From the NCBI RefSeq assembly GCF_938028735.1, contig NZ_CALIMF010000012.1, positions 184,760-248,759 on the forward strand: 64,000 bases of DNA, given 5' to 3'. Shown one piece after another: positions 1-8,066 of the stretch. This stretch comes from an uncultured Thermanaerothrix sp. Lineage in GTDB: Bacteria > Chloroflexota > Anaerolineae > Anaerolineales > Anaerolineaceae. The position numbers and the translations under genes were made by a program. Below the pieces are notes generated by a model. That model did not search any database. It was given only the letters and a program-made list of their open reading frames with translations, and had not been told where the DNA came from. Numbering within the stretch: position 1 is the first letter of the stretch; each line of letters opens with the position of its first letter.

Positions 1-1
1 G

Positions 2-589
2 CTGACCAACCTGGCCCTGGCGGTGAGCTTGGATCGCGAAGCAGCTACCCTAGCACGGCGTGTGGTGATCATGGGAGGGGCTGCAGCGACGCGAGGCAAT
101 ATCTCGCCTGTGGCCGAAGCCAATATTTACAATGATCCTCACGCTGCGGCTATTGTCTTTGGGGCTGGTTGGCCTGTAACCATGGTGGGGTTAGACGTGA
201 CCACCCGTGTCGTCATGACACCGGAATACTGGGAGCGTTTGTATCAAGCAGGCAATCGGGTGACAGACTTTCTGCGCGCAATTACGCCTTTTTATCAGCG
301 CTTTCATGATCAATTCTATGGGATGAAGGGGGCTACTCATACCCATGATCCCACGGCAGTAGCCTATCTCCTGGCTCCTGAATGCTTTGAGGCGCCTGAG
401 CTTTCGGTTTATGTCGAGACGCAAGGGCGGTGCATGGGACAAACGGTGGTGGATTGGTATGGTCAGTGGGAGGGTATGCCCCGAGTCAAAGTTTGTCTGG
501 GGGTTGATGCTGAGGCAGTGCTTGACTTAATTTATGACCGGCTGACCAAACCGGCGGAGGATGTTGAAGATGAGACGCCTCTGGATTGA
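2..589 (+). CDS. Nucleoside hydrolase, IUNH family (5' partial)
   Basis: The gene enters from the left; the open frame runs to base 2 without a start. It is the C-terminal two thirds of an inosine/uridine-preferring nucleoside hydrolase, which cleaves the N-glycosidic bond of ribonucleosides to free base plus ribose. Visible family marks are LTNLALA, the MGGAAATRGNISPVAEANIYNDP block that binds the ribose and calcium, and a His-Asp-Pro (HTHDPTA) late in the protein that carries the catalytic histidine. It overlaps the next hydrolase, its paralogue, which shares the same blocks. The base specificity cannot be read from the sequence. Confidence 0.85.
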   Translation: MTNLALAVSLDREAATLARRVVIMGGAAATRGNISPVAEANIYNDPHAAAIVFGAGWPVTMVGLDVTTRVVMTPEYWERLYQAGNRVTDFLRAITPFYQRFHDQFYGMKGATHTHDPTAVAYLLAPECFEAPELSVYVETQGRCMGQTVVDWYGQWEGMPRVKVCLGVDAEAVLDLIYDRLTKPAEDVEDETPLD

Positions 590-1502
590 TACTGATACCG
601 CTTCAGATGATGCCGTGGCTATACTGATGGCTTTGTGCTGGCCCGATATCCGTGTCGAAGGTATCAGCATTGTCGCAGGTAACGTGCCAGTGCCATTAGG
701 AAGTCGCAATGCCCGTTACACCGTTGAATTGTGTGGCGCAGATACACCGGTCTACGAGGGGGCTACGCGTCCTCTCATGCGAGAGCCTGTCTGGGCCTAC
801 TTCTTTCATGGTACAGACGGCATGGGTGAAATGAACTATCCAGAACCCAAGCGCAATCCTGCCTCGCTTCATGGCGTCCTAGCCATAATTGAAACTCTGC
901 GGCAATTTCCAGGGGAGATAACGTTGGTGACACTTGGTCCCCTGACCAATCTGGCGCTGGCGCTGCGCCTGGCGCCCGACATAGTATCACTGGTTGCCCA
1001 TTGCTATATCATGGGCGGAGCCGCTGCGACTCTGGGAAACATCACCCCTGCTGCCGAGTATAACATCTGGGTAGACCCAGAAGCCGCTAAGATAGTTTTT
1101 CATTCTGGGCTGCCTATAACAATGGTGGGGTGGGAACTATGCCGCGGAGAGGCCAATCTGAATGATGAGGACATGGCAGAGATTCGGGATTTGAAAAATC
1201 CAAAGGCAGATTTTGTGTTGGACTGCAATCGTCAGGCATTGCGGGCCAATCGCGAGTGGTTGCATGAACTTGGTTTGCCCTTACCCGATCCTGTGGCGAT
1301 GACGGTAGCCTTAGATCCAGATGTTGTCACCCGCGCCTCCTCGCATTATGTAACGGTAGAAGTTGCCAGTGACCTGACACGTGGGATGACTGTTGTGGAT
1401 GAGCGAGGAGTGCTCAATCAATCTCCCAACCTGCGGGTCGTATGGGCAATTGATGTGCCGCGTTGGAAGCGGGATTTGTTGGCTGTGCTGCGTAAACAAT
1501 GA
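570..1502 (+). CDS. Nucleoside hydrolase, IUNH family, second copy
   Basis: A full-length paralogue (310 aa) of the upstream hydrolase. The N-terminus has the DTDTASDDAVA motif, the DxDxxxDD calcium and ribose site of the family, and the middle has LGPLTNLALAL and MGGAAATLGNITPAAEYNIWVDPEAA. I chose ATG 570 because GGAGG at 556-560 sits 9 bases before it; ATG 561 directly abuts that site. Oddity: where the upstream copy has His-Asp-Pro this one has Pro-Asp-Pro (residue about 239), so the usual general-acid histidine is absent. It overlaps the upstream gene by 20 bases and the downstream kinase by 4. Its activity may be altered or narrowed to other nucleosides. Confidence 0.85.
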   Translation: MRRLWIDTDTASDDAVAILMALCWPDIRVEGISIVAGNVPVPLGSRNARYTVELCGADTPVYEGATRPLMREPVWAYFFHGTDGMGEMNYPEPKRNPASLHGVLAIIETLRQFPGEITLVTLGPLTNLALALRLAPDIVSLVAHCYIMGGAAATLGNITPAAEYNIWVDPEAAKIVFHSGLPITMVGWELCRGEANLNDEDMAEIRDLKNPKADFVLDCNRQALRANREWLHELGLPLPDPVAMTVALDPDVVTRASSHYVTVEVASDLTRGMTVVDERGVLNQSPNLRVVWAIDVPRWKRDLLAVLRKQ

Positions 1503-2428
1503 CTCAGACATTTGACTATGATGTGTTCTGCCTAGGTGGCGCAGCCGTGGACTGGATATTGCGCGTTCCCCGCCTGCCGCAGCCGGATGAGAAGTTGGTG
1601 GCCACCTTTGCAGGTCGGGTTGCAGGGGGATTGGTGGCCAACACCGCTTGCGCAGCTGCGCGATTGGGCTTGCGAGTAGCCTGGAGCGGGTATGTGGGTG
1701 ATGATGAGGGGGGTGAGATTTTGCGACGCGGTTTCGAGGATTTTGGCGTTGAATTAGTGGGTCTGGAACCCTCTTCGATGACTTTGAGCGATTTTACGGT
1801 CATTCTCCTAGAGCCCTCGGGCCGTCGAACCATTCTCGTAGTAAGCCCAGAGCGGCGTCTGCCCCCTTTAACGGACGCAGTGATAAATACCATGGCGAAG
1901 GCACGCCTTGTTTATACCGTTCCGTGGACCGCTGATTGGATCAGAGAAGTGGCCCGTATCTGCAAGCGGATTGGGGTTCCATTGGTGCTTGACATGGAGG
2001 CGAGTAACTTTGGTAGCCCCCTGGAGGATGAAAACGACCTCCTCTCGGCAGTATGTCTACTTTTTTGCCCCCAAGAATCCATGGAAAATCTTTCCATAGG
2101 AGAGGAGACGGCTTGGAATTTCATTCGAGCTGGGGTAGAGCAAGTGGTGATCACTCAGGGGGCAGAGGGGGCTACTGTGCTGACGCGGGATGGGAAATTT
2201 TCATCGCCTGCGTTCAAGGTACCGGTTGTAGACACGACCGGCGCGGGAGATTGCTTTCATGCTGCCTATATAGCTGCTTGGTTGTGGGGCTGGTCGCCTT
2301 TCCAGGCTGTGCGATTTGCCAGTGCTGCAGCAGCCCTCTCGGTTCAGCATCTGGGGGCACGAGGAGGATTCCCTACTCGGGAGAGAGTATTGGAATTCCT
2401 CTCGGAGCAAGGAGCGGCTTTGTGGTAG
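1499..2428 (+). CDS. PfkB-family carbohydrate kinase (ribokinase-like)
   Basis: A 309-aa PfkB/ribokinase-family kinase that transfers the ATP gamma-phosphate to a sugar or nucleoside. The N-terminal substrate-binding region reads CLGGAAVDWILRVPRLPQP and the glycine pair GGLVANTACAAARLG follows. The C-terminal signature DTTGAGDCFHAAY has the catalytic base at Asp251. The start overlaps the hydrolase stop as ATGA, so the two are probably translationally coupled. Following two nucleoside hydrolases, ribose or a related pentose is a reasonable substrate, but this is inferred from context only. Confidence 0.85.
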   Translation: MTQTFDYDVFCLGGAAVDWILRVPRLPQPDEKLVATFAGRVAGGLVANTACAAARLGLRVAWSGYVGDDEGGEILRRGFEDFGVELVGLEPSSMTLSDFTVILLEPSGRRTILVVSPERRLPPLTDAVINTMAKARLVYTVPWTADWIREVARICKRIGVPLVLDMEASNFGSPLEDENDLLSAVCLLFCPQESMENLSIGEETAWNFIRAGVEQVVITQGAEGATVLTRDGKFSSPAFKVPVVDTTGAGDCFHAAYIAAWLWGWSPFQAVRFASAAAALSVQHLGARGGFPTRERVLEFLSEQGAALW

Positions 2429-3348
2429 ATTTTGTGGCTTTCAACCTTATTCTGGATGATATTGTCTTCCCGGATGGACGCACTGCCATGGGGGAATTGG
2501 GTGGAGGGGGGGCACAGACGGCATTTGGGATGCGGTTGTGGTCTGATTCGGTGGGGCTGGTAGCCAGCGTCGGACCTGATTTTCCCCCGGTTTGGTGGCA
2601 GTGGTTAGAGTCTTGGGGCATTGACTTGCAAGGTGTCAGGCGGGCTGAGCAGCCTTCCTTGCGGGCTTGGCAAGTGTTAGAGACCGATGGGCGTCGCACG
2701 CAGATCTGGCGCGTTTCGTCGGAGGCCCTGGCCACCCATCTGGGACGCCGTATGGAGTGGCTGCCCGCTACTTATCGCCAGGCACGGGGATTCCACTTGG
2801 GAGTTCACCCGCTGGAAGGAGGGGATGAGTTTGTGCAGAGTCTGCACGTGCTTGGAGGTGTTGTCAGCTTGGAGCCTTTCAAACCCGCTGAACACCTACC
2901 AACCCCCGAAGTGCTCAGGCATCTTGTCTCACAGGCAACAATTTTTTCGCCGAATCTGGAAGAAGCTATCTCCCTGCTCGGGCCGGCGTCCCCGCCGATC
3001 CTTGTGCGTCAACTATTGGAAGCGGGGACTACGGTGGTAGCATTGCGGTTGGGTGAGCACGGAGCTCTGCTTGCCCAGCGGGGACATAATGAATTGGTTC
3101 ACATTCCTCCGGTCGAAGTAGAGGTGGTAGATCCTGTTGGAGCTGGCAATGCATTCTGTGGGGGTTTTTTAGTGGGTTGGGTGAAGACCGGGGATCTGGT
3201 TGAGGCTGGCCTACGGGGGGCGGTCTCTGCCTCGTTTTTAATGACTCAGGTGGGCATGCCGCGACTTCCGATCGCAACGGCTTGTCAGATGGCTGAGGAG
3301 CGATTGAAGCAGTTACGAACTCGAGTAATGACCTTGCCGCTCAGGTAA
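2422..3348 (+). CDS. PfkB-like protein with GAGN signature
   Basis: A 308-aa PfkB-fold protein. The GTG start at 2422 follows AAGGAG (2409-2414) by 7 bases and overlaps the previous stop by 7; longer upstream extensions in this frame are only a shadow of the previous gene. The start gives an N-terminus (FNLILDDIVFPDG, then GELGGGGAQTAFGMRLW) that matches the paralogue at 5368. The C-terminal signature reads DPVGAGNAFCGGF, so the catalytic Asp of GAGD is Asn243. PfkB members with GAGN, such as the Mak32 group, are known but poorly characterised. It could be a kinase with another base, a non-catalytic binding protein or a different phosphotransferase. Confidence 0.75.
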   Translation: MVDFVAFNLILDDIVFPDGRTAMGELGGGGAQTAFGMRLWSDSVGLVASVGPDFPPVWWQWLESWGIDLQGVRRAEQPSLRAWQVLETDGRRTQIWRVSSEALATHLGRRMEWLPATYRQARGFHLGVHPLEGGDEFVQSLHVLGGVVSLEPFKPAEHLPTPEVLRHLVSQATIFSPNLEEAISLLGPASPPILVRQLLEAGTTVVALRLGEHGALLAQRGHNELVHIPPVEVEVVDPVGAGNAFCGGFLVGWVKTGDLVEAGLRGAVSASFLMTQVGMPRLPIATACQMAEERLKQLRTRVMTLPLR

Positions 3349-3374
3349 GATTAATCCCTTTCGTGGAGGTTCTC

Positions 3375-4523
3375 ATGAACACAATGTTGGCTCAGATTAA
3401 GAGTTTGCCCGCTTTAGTCGGGGAGGTCTTTCCAGTTCTAGATGAGACCGTGCGCAAAGTGTGGGATCATGAATTATGTCTTGCGGTCAAGCGCCTTTTT
3501 TTGGTTGGATGTGGGGATTCGCATCATGTGGCACTCAATTCAGAATTTGCTTTTGAGGCGTTGGCTGGTGTCCCTACTGAGCCGATGACGGCCTTGCAAT
3601 ATGCACGCTACGCCGCCGGGTTTATGCCGCCCACCGGGCCGTTGACCAATCTTGTCATTGGGATCTCTGTGTCCGGTGCAGTGGCGCGAACGGCTGAGGC
3701 TCTGGCGATGGGACGGCAGTCGGGTGCCGTGACCATCGCTCTCACTGCTACGGCGGGCAGTCGAGTGACTCAGGAAGCCGAGCGTACGTTCCTGGCTGCG
3801 GCTCCACCTTTTGATGAGCCGCCGGGCACTGCAACTCCAGGAGTGCGCTCGTTTTTGGTTAACCAACTGGCCTTGTTGCTGAGTGCTGTGCGGTTGGGAG
3901 AAGTGCGTGGACGCCTGACACTGGCGGAAGCCGATGCCTGGCGTGCGCGCATTCGTGGTTTGAGCGAAGCTGCGGCTTGGACCTTGGAACGCGCCGAGCC
4001 TCAAGCGCGGGAACTAGCAGAAGCCTGGAAGGATGCCAGTGAGTTCGTCTTTGTTGGAGGCGGGCCCAATTACGGAACAGCGCTTTTCTCAGCCGCCAAG
4101 ATCCTCGAGGCATCCGGCGATTCGGCTGTGGGACAGGATACCGAAGAATGGGGGCACTTGCAGTACTTTGCCCGGGCGATAGAGACGCCCACTTTTTTCA
4201 TCACCGCAGGAGGACGTGAATACTCACGTACTGTAGAAGCCGCCACGGCGGCAAAGACCATTGGTCGGCGCGTGGTGGCAATTGCACCTGATCAGGCCAG
4301 TGCCTTGAGAGAACTAGCTCATCGCCATTTCCCGATTGCCGAAGTGCCGGAGGTACTTTCTCCAGTGGTAGCGGCAATTCCAGGGGAACTGTTCGCTGCT
4401 TACCGGGCGGATGTGATCGGTGAACCCTTTTTCCGGGGCTTTGGTGGCGGGCGGAGCATCGAAGGCGGAGGAGGGATCAGCCGCATACGTACCAGTGAGA
4501 CGTGGGAGACATGGCGGCTATGA
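3375..4523 (+). CDS. SIS-domain (sugar isomerase) protein
   Basis: A 382-aa protein with two SIS folds, the fold of the GlmS isomerase half and of phosphosugar isomerases, deglycases and regulators. The first lobe starts near residue 42 (LFLVGCGDSHH) with GISVSGAVARTAEAL near 105. The second has FVGGGPNYGTALFSAAKILE near 225 and TEEWGHLQ near 265. ATG 3375 is preceded by GGAGG at 5 bases. The C-terminal 30 residues are glycine- and serine-rich. It lies between two GAGN PfkB-like paralogues and overlaps the BtpA gene by 4 bases, which suggests action on a phosphorylated (amino)sugar or ribosyl intermediate. The substrate is unknown. Confidence 0.8.
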   Translation: MNTMLAQIKSLPALVGEVFPVLDETVRKVWDHELCLAVKRLFLVGCGDSHHVALNSEFAFEALAGVPTEPMTALQYARYAAGFMPPTGPLTNLVIGISVSGAVARTAEALAMGRQSGAVTIALTATAGSRVTQEAERTFLAAAPPFDEPPGTATPGVRSFLVNQLALLLSAVRLGEVRGRLTLAEADAWRARIRGLSEAAAWTLERAEPQARELAEAWKDASEFVFVGGGPNYGTALFSAAKILEASGDSAVGQDTEEWGHLQYFARAIETPTFFITAGGREYSRTVEAATAAKTIGRRVVAIAPDQASALRELAHRHFPIAEVPEVLSPVVAAIPGELFAAYRADVIGEPFFRGFGGGRSIEGGGGISRIRTSETWETWRL

Positions 4524-5347
4524 GTGACCCTCGGACTCTGGAATTTGGTGCACCGCGTATAATCGCGGCATTGCATTTACCTCCTCATCCCGCCTCGCGC
4601 CACCCTGCCGCCCAATCCATAAGCCGGATTGTCGATTATGCGTTGCGCAACGCTGAGCGCGCCGTTAGAGCAGGTATCCCAGCACTCTATATCCAGGATG
4701 TGGCCGACACTCCGGTTGCACCCCATGTCCAGCCCCATACTGTTGCCTCTCTGTCTGTCGTGGGTACTGCTCTGCGGCGGGCTTTTCCTGACCTGATTTT
4801 GGGCGTTTGTCTGATGAGTCATGGGGCACGGGAGCCGTTAGCTATTGCACAAGCCATTGAGGCTCAGTTTGTGCGCCTGAAGGTCTATGTGGGTGCGATG
4901 GTTAAAGCCGAGGGGATTCTTCAGGGGTGCGCTTATGAAGCCATTCAGTACCGTGCTCAGTTAGGAGCAGAACACATTGCAATTCTGGCGGATGTATATG
5001 ATCGCACTGGGGAACCTTTAGCGCGTCTGCCGTTGGTTGAGGAGGCACGTCAGGCGTCCGTTTTTGGGCGTGCGGATGGGCTGGTGCTGACCGGTTTGTC
5101 GTTTACAGAGTCTCTGGAGATGCTGGGCCAAGTGCGGGCGGCTGGCTTGGGCGTGCCCTTGTTTCTGGGAGGTGGTGCTAATGCTAGCAACGTGGCGCAG
5201 GCGCTACAGGTGGCGGACGGCGTGATTGTAAGCAGTGCTTTTAAGTCCCGCCAGGGCTGGACTCGGGAAGCTCTTTTAGATGAATGGGCATCTGACCGTA
5301 TCCAGGTGTTTATGGAGGCGGTTCGGGGTGCTTCACAATCGGTTTGA
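4520..5347 (+). CDS. BtpA/SgcQ family TIM-barrel protein
   Basis: A 275-aa protein of the BtpA family. In cyanobacteria BtpA is linked to photosystem I accumulation, while the enterobacterial member SgcQ sits in a sugar catabolic operon; the biochemical function is not settled. Recognisable parts are AALHLPPHPASRHPA near the N-terminus, AGIPALYIQDVADTPVAPH, and the C-terminal phosphate-binding-like loop GVPLFLGGGANASNVAQAL. I chose ATG 4520, which overlaps the SIS stop as ATGA; ATG 4511 is possible but only 2 bases from GGGAG. Its place in an operon of hydrolases, kinases and an isomerase favours a sugar or nucleoside role, not photosynthesis. Confidence 0.78.
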   Translation: MSDPRTLEFGAPRIIAALHLPPHPASRHPAAQSISRIVDYALRNAERAVRAGIPALYIQDVADTPVAPHVQPHTVASLSVVGTALRRAFPDLILGVCLMSHGAREPLAIAQAIEAQFVRLKVYVGAMVKAEGILQGCAYEAIQYRAQLGAEHIAILADVYDRTGEPLARLPLVEEARQASVFGRADGLVLTGLSFTESLEMLGQVRAAGLGVPLFLGGGANASNVAQALQVADGVIVSSAFKSRQGWTREALLDEWASDRIQVFMEAVRGASQSV

Positions 5348-5367
5348 CCCCTAAGGGCCTGAGGAGC

Positions 5368-6273
5368 ATGAGAGCGGTGTTTCTCTCCATCGGCGTTGTT
5401 ATTCTAGATGATATTGTTCTGCCCGATGGCACAACTCGGATGGGCGTTCTTGGAGGTGGTGCGACCCATGCGGCAATGGGGATGCGCCTGTGGGAGGACC
5501 GGGTTGGTTTACTGGTAGCATTAGGCCACGGTTTTCCGCCTGACCTAGAGGCCCGCTTAAGACGCGCTTTTGAGCCTCAAGGTCTGTTGCATCGGCCATA
5601 TCCTGTGTTACGAGCCTGGCAAGTGTTTGAAGCGGATGGCACGCGTCATGAAGTCTTTCGAGTTGATACTCAGTGGTTAGAACGCAGTGTGCCTGCTCCT
5701 GAGGACTGGCCAGCTGCATTTCAGGATGTGCAAGGTGTTCATCTGCATTGTGCCCCTTGGGAGGTGCCCCGCTGGGCGACCTTTCTGCGGGCGCGGGGGG
5801 TTTCCACCCTTCTCTGGGAGCCGTGGGATACCTTTTGTATAGCCCAGAATCGAGAACAATTTGCTGACTACTTGAAGTGGGTGGATGTTGTCTCGCCCAA
5901 TTTAAGCGAGGGACGAATGCTGACCGGTCAACAGACGGCGCAAGAGGTGATGAATGCTCTACTTGAAATGGGGGCAAAAATGGTGGCGCTTCGGATGGGT
6001 GCGCAGGGCAGCCTGGTGGGGAAGCAAGGAGAAGCCCCTATTACAATTCCGGCCATTTCCCCACCTCGGATTGTGGACGTTACCGGGGCGGGTAATGCTT
6101 ACTGTGGGGGGTTCCTGGTCGGGTGGGTGCGACGATGCGACTTGCGTTGGGCGGGTTACTTGGGAGCCGTTTCGGCCTCGATTGCCCTGGAGCAGTTTGG
6201 CGCTCTGTACGATTGGGAGGCGGCCCGTCCACGGGCGTTCGAACGTCTGCGGCAATTTGGAGCCCTTGAATAA
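5368..6273 (+). CDS. PfkB-like protein with GAGN signature, second copy
   Basis: A 301-aa paralogue of the product at 2422: ILDDIVLPDGTTRMG, LGGGATHAAMGMRLW, ISPNLSEG-type middle (VVSPNLSEGRML) and the C-terminal DVTGAGNAYCGGFLVGWV. Asn243 again replaces the catalytic Asp, at the same residue number as in the first copy. ATG 5368 is only one base from GAGGAG (5361-5366), so GTG 5377, 10 bases from that site, is a good alternative start. It is the last gene of the left operon and is followed by an inverted repeat. Retention of GAGN in both copies argues for a selected property and against decay. Confidence 0.75.
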   Translation: MRAVFLSIGVVILDDIVLPDGTTRMGVLGGGATHAAMGMRLWEDRVGLLVALGHGFPPDLEARLRRAFEPQGLLHRPYPVLRAWQVFEADGTRHEVFRVDTQWLERSVPAPEDWPAAFQDVQGVHLHCAPWEVPRWATFLRARGVSTLLWEPWDTFCIAQNREQFADYLKWVDVVSPNLSEGRMLTGQQTAQEVMNALLEMGAKMVALRMGAQGSLVGKQGEAPITIPAISPPRIVDVTGAGNAYCGGFLVGWVRRCDLRWAGYLGAVSASIALEQFGALYDWEAARPRAFERLRQFGALE

Positions 6274-6280
6274 ATAATAC

Positions 6281-6323
6281 GGCGGGCTCAGAAACCCAAT
6301 CTCGTGGATATTCTAAGCCCGCC
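6281..6323. terminator. Inverted repeat between convergent genes
   Basis: GGCGGGCT (6281-6288) and AGCCCGCC (6316-6323) form a perfect 8-bp stem with a 27-base loop, between the end of the PfkB-like gene and the end of the convergent OsmC gene. There is no clear U-run on either side, so termination activity is only a guess. Confidence 0.4.
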
Positions 6324-6342
6324 ATTCTTCAAGGGAACTTCC

Positions 6343-6771
6343 TCAGGCTTGGGCTTCGTGCAGTGTGATCTTACGGGTGAAATTGACGCACCCGCGCATG
6401 GTAGCAATGGCCGAGCAATATTTATTTTCGGAGAGTTCGACAGCCCGTTCAACTGCTGCCGGGTCGAGATTACGCCCGGTCACAACATATTCAATTTCAA
6501 CATCGGTGAAACGCTTAGGATGTTCAGGAGCGCGCTGGGCCGTCACCTTAACCTCAAAAGCCGTTACCTCCTGGCGCTTTTTCTCTAAGATGGAGATTAC
6601 ATCCATAGCAGTGCAGCCCGCAATGCCAATTGCAACCAATTCCATCGGCCGCAGCCCCGAATTGCTCCCTCCAACGGCAATGTCGCTGTCCAGATCAACT
6701 GTAAAACCCGAATTGGCCGAGCCGGTGAAAGCCAATCCGTTCTTCCAGACAACTTTAGCATCCAGTGCCAT
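6343..6771 (-). CDS. OsmC/Ohr family peroxiredoxin-like protein
   Basis: A 142-aa OsmC-family protein. The family reduces organic hydroperoxides through two cysteines, here in GIAGCTAMDV and SENKYCSAIATMRG, both present in the expected order. ATG 6771 has GGGAGG (6779-6784 on the minus strand) 7 bases upstream; the longer reading from GTG 6786 covers this site and is unlikely. It lies just downstream of a PDO-type thiol-disulfide protein, a plausible electron donor. A closer split into OsmC, Ohr or YhfA subfamily is not possible by eye. Confidence 0.85.
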   Translation of the reverse strand: MALDAKVVWKNGLAFTGSANSGFTVDLDSDIAVGGSNSGLRPMELVAIGIAGCTAMDVISILEKKRQEVTAFEVKVTAQRAPEHPKRFTDVEIEYVVTGRNLDPAAVERAVELSENKYCSAIATMRGCVNFTRKITLHEAQA

Positions 6772-6795
6772 AAAGAAACCTCCCACGTGGATTTG

Positions 6796-7488
6796 TTAGG
6801 CTGAGTTGACTGCGGCCAGGATGGCCTCGAGAAGATTTTTCTCAGGTACCGCCCCAACTACTTCTTCGAATCCGTTTTTGCCGTTCGGTTTTTGCACGTG
6901 AATGACAGTGTGGGGCACACCAGAGACCCCGTATTTATCTGCCAATTGGGGAAACTCCAGGGCTTCCACCATCTCAGCCTCAATAAGCGGGCTCTGGATA
7001 GCCATTTGATGGGCCAGGATGACGGCGCGTGGGCAGTATGGGCAGGAAGGTGTTACAAAGACCTGGATGGACACCGGGTCATGCAATTTAGTGAGTTCCT
7101 GACGAGTTTCAGGTTTGAGACCTGAATCCTGTCGCGAAACATTGAGAATGTCATTGATAAGTGAGGTAAATTCGTGCCCTGCGGGTATGCCGGCATAACG
7201 CACGCCGTAGTCCAGGATTCCATTTCCACTGACGCCCAAAATGACAAACCCCGGCACTCTCTCGATCCGATACGTCCTAGCCAATTCAGGGTTGGCCCTG
7301 AAATCGTAGGTTTCTAAATGAATTTTGTCGGGAGCGAGTTCGGCTACTTCACTCAATAACTGGCGAGTATCCTCGCAGTATTCGCAGCTCTCAGCATCAT
7401 CTCCAAAGAAAACGATCTTGACCGGGTTCTTGAGATCATTGAACACCTCATGTAACTGGGCACGAATGTTTTCATCAAGTAAAGCCAT
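6796..7488 (-). CDS. Glutaredoxin-like protein disulfide oxidoreductase (PDO type)
   Basis: A 230-aa protein built of two thioredoxin folds. The N-terminal half has a CEYC site (residues about 35-38) and the C-terminal half a CPYC site with the following Pro and a cis-Pro region GVSGVPHT. This matches the PDO family of thermophilic archaea and bacteria, which handle cytosolic disulfides and can reduce peroxiredoxins. There is no signal peptide. ATG 7488 is 6 bases from GAGGTG. Adjacency to OsmC suggests a joint role in peroxide or disulfide homeostasis. Confidence 0.85.
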   Translation of the reverse strand: MALLDENIRAQLHEVFNDLKNPVKIVFFGDDAESCEYCEDTRQLLSEVAELAPDKIHLETYDFRANPELARTYRIERVPGFVILGVSGNGILDYGVRYAGIPAGHEFTSLINDILNVSRQDSGLKPETRQELTKLHDPVSIQVFVTPSCPYCPRAVILAHQMAIQSPLIEAEMVEALEFPQLADKYGVSGVPHTVIHVQKPNGKNGFEEVVGAVPEKNLLEAILAAVNSA

Positions 7489-7556
7489 GGATAGCACCTC
7501 CGAAAGTTTAGAAAATTATAATTAAGATACCCCGCCGGGGCCCAAAAATCAGCCTA

Positions 7557-7772
7557 TCAGGTGCAGCCACCCCCTTCTACGTAATGGCAGATTGGGCACA
7601 CCAAGTTGAGCAAACCGTCATAATCCATAATCCCTTGGTGGCATCGGGGGCAGGGCTGACCCGGTTGAGCCGCTTTAGGGGGTATAGCCCCCTTCTCATC
7701 CCGGACGAGATGAAACTTCAACCCCTCCTCCGAGGACTCTGTTTGAGAAGGAAAAGATTTTGCGGTCTCCAT
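7557..7772 (-). CDS. Small zinc-ribbon protein
   Basis: A 71-aa product with a C-terminal four-cysteine ribbon: CPRCH, a 15-residue spacer, then CPICHYVEGGGCT. The N-terminal half is charged and has no recognised domain. It follows the anti-sigma gene by 40 bases in the same orientation and may be in that operon. No function can be named; a metal-binding or accessory role in the sigma circuit is possible. Confidence 0.55.
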   Translation of the reverse strand: METAKSFPSQTESSEEGLKFHLVRDEKGAIPPKAAQPGQPCPRCHQGIMDYDGLLNLVCPICHYVEGGGCT

Positions 7773-7811
7773 CTTTGCTTTAGATGCGCGGGGGCGAAAA
7801 AAGTGACAGGC

Positions 7812-8066
7812 CTAAGGGCGTTTTCTCAGATACTCGCTGAGATTGAGACGATGAAAGAGCCGTTCACGCACCTCGCTAGGCATCTCTTCAGATTCGCCGA
7901 CGGTGCGGTAAAGATCAATTGTCTTGCGCATGGTATTAAGCACCACCCGACAATTTTTGCATGTCTTCAGATGACGCTCAAGCACCTTACATAGCCGAGG
8001 ATCCAGGCTTCCATCCACATATTCAGAGAGTTGCGAAAGCAAGGCTTGACATTTTTTAGGGGGCAT
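7812..8066 (-). CDS. Anti-sigma factor, zinc-finger (zf-HC2) type
   Basis: An 84-aa protein with the HC2 zinc finger: an early Cys, then LERHLKTCKNC giving the HxxxCxxC motif near residues 32-39. Such domains hold ECF sigma factors inactive and often respond to redox or envelope stress. No membrane helix is present, so this is a soluble anti-sigma (ZAS-like). It overlaps the upstream sigma factor by 11 bases, the usual pairing. Confidence 0.85.
   Translation of the reverse strand: MPPKKCQALLSQLSEYVDGSLDPRLCKVLERHLKTCKNCRVVLNTMRKTIDLYRTVGESEEMPSEVRERLFHRLNLSEYLRKRP

Noticed and set aside
2053..2421. Upstream extension of the second PfkB-like gene
   Set aside because: It lies wholly inside the previous kinase gene and has no similarity to the paralogue at 5368.
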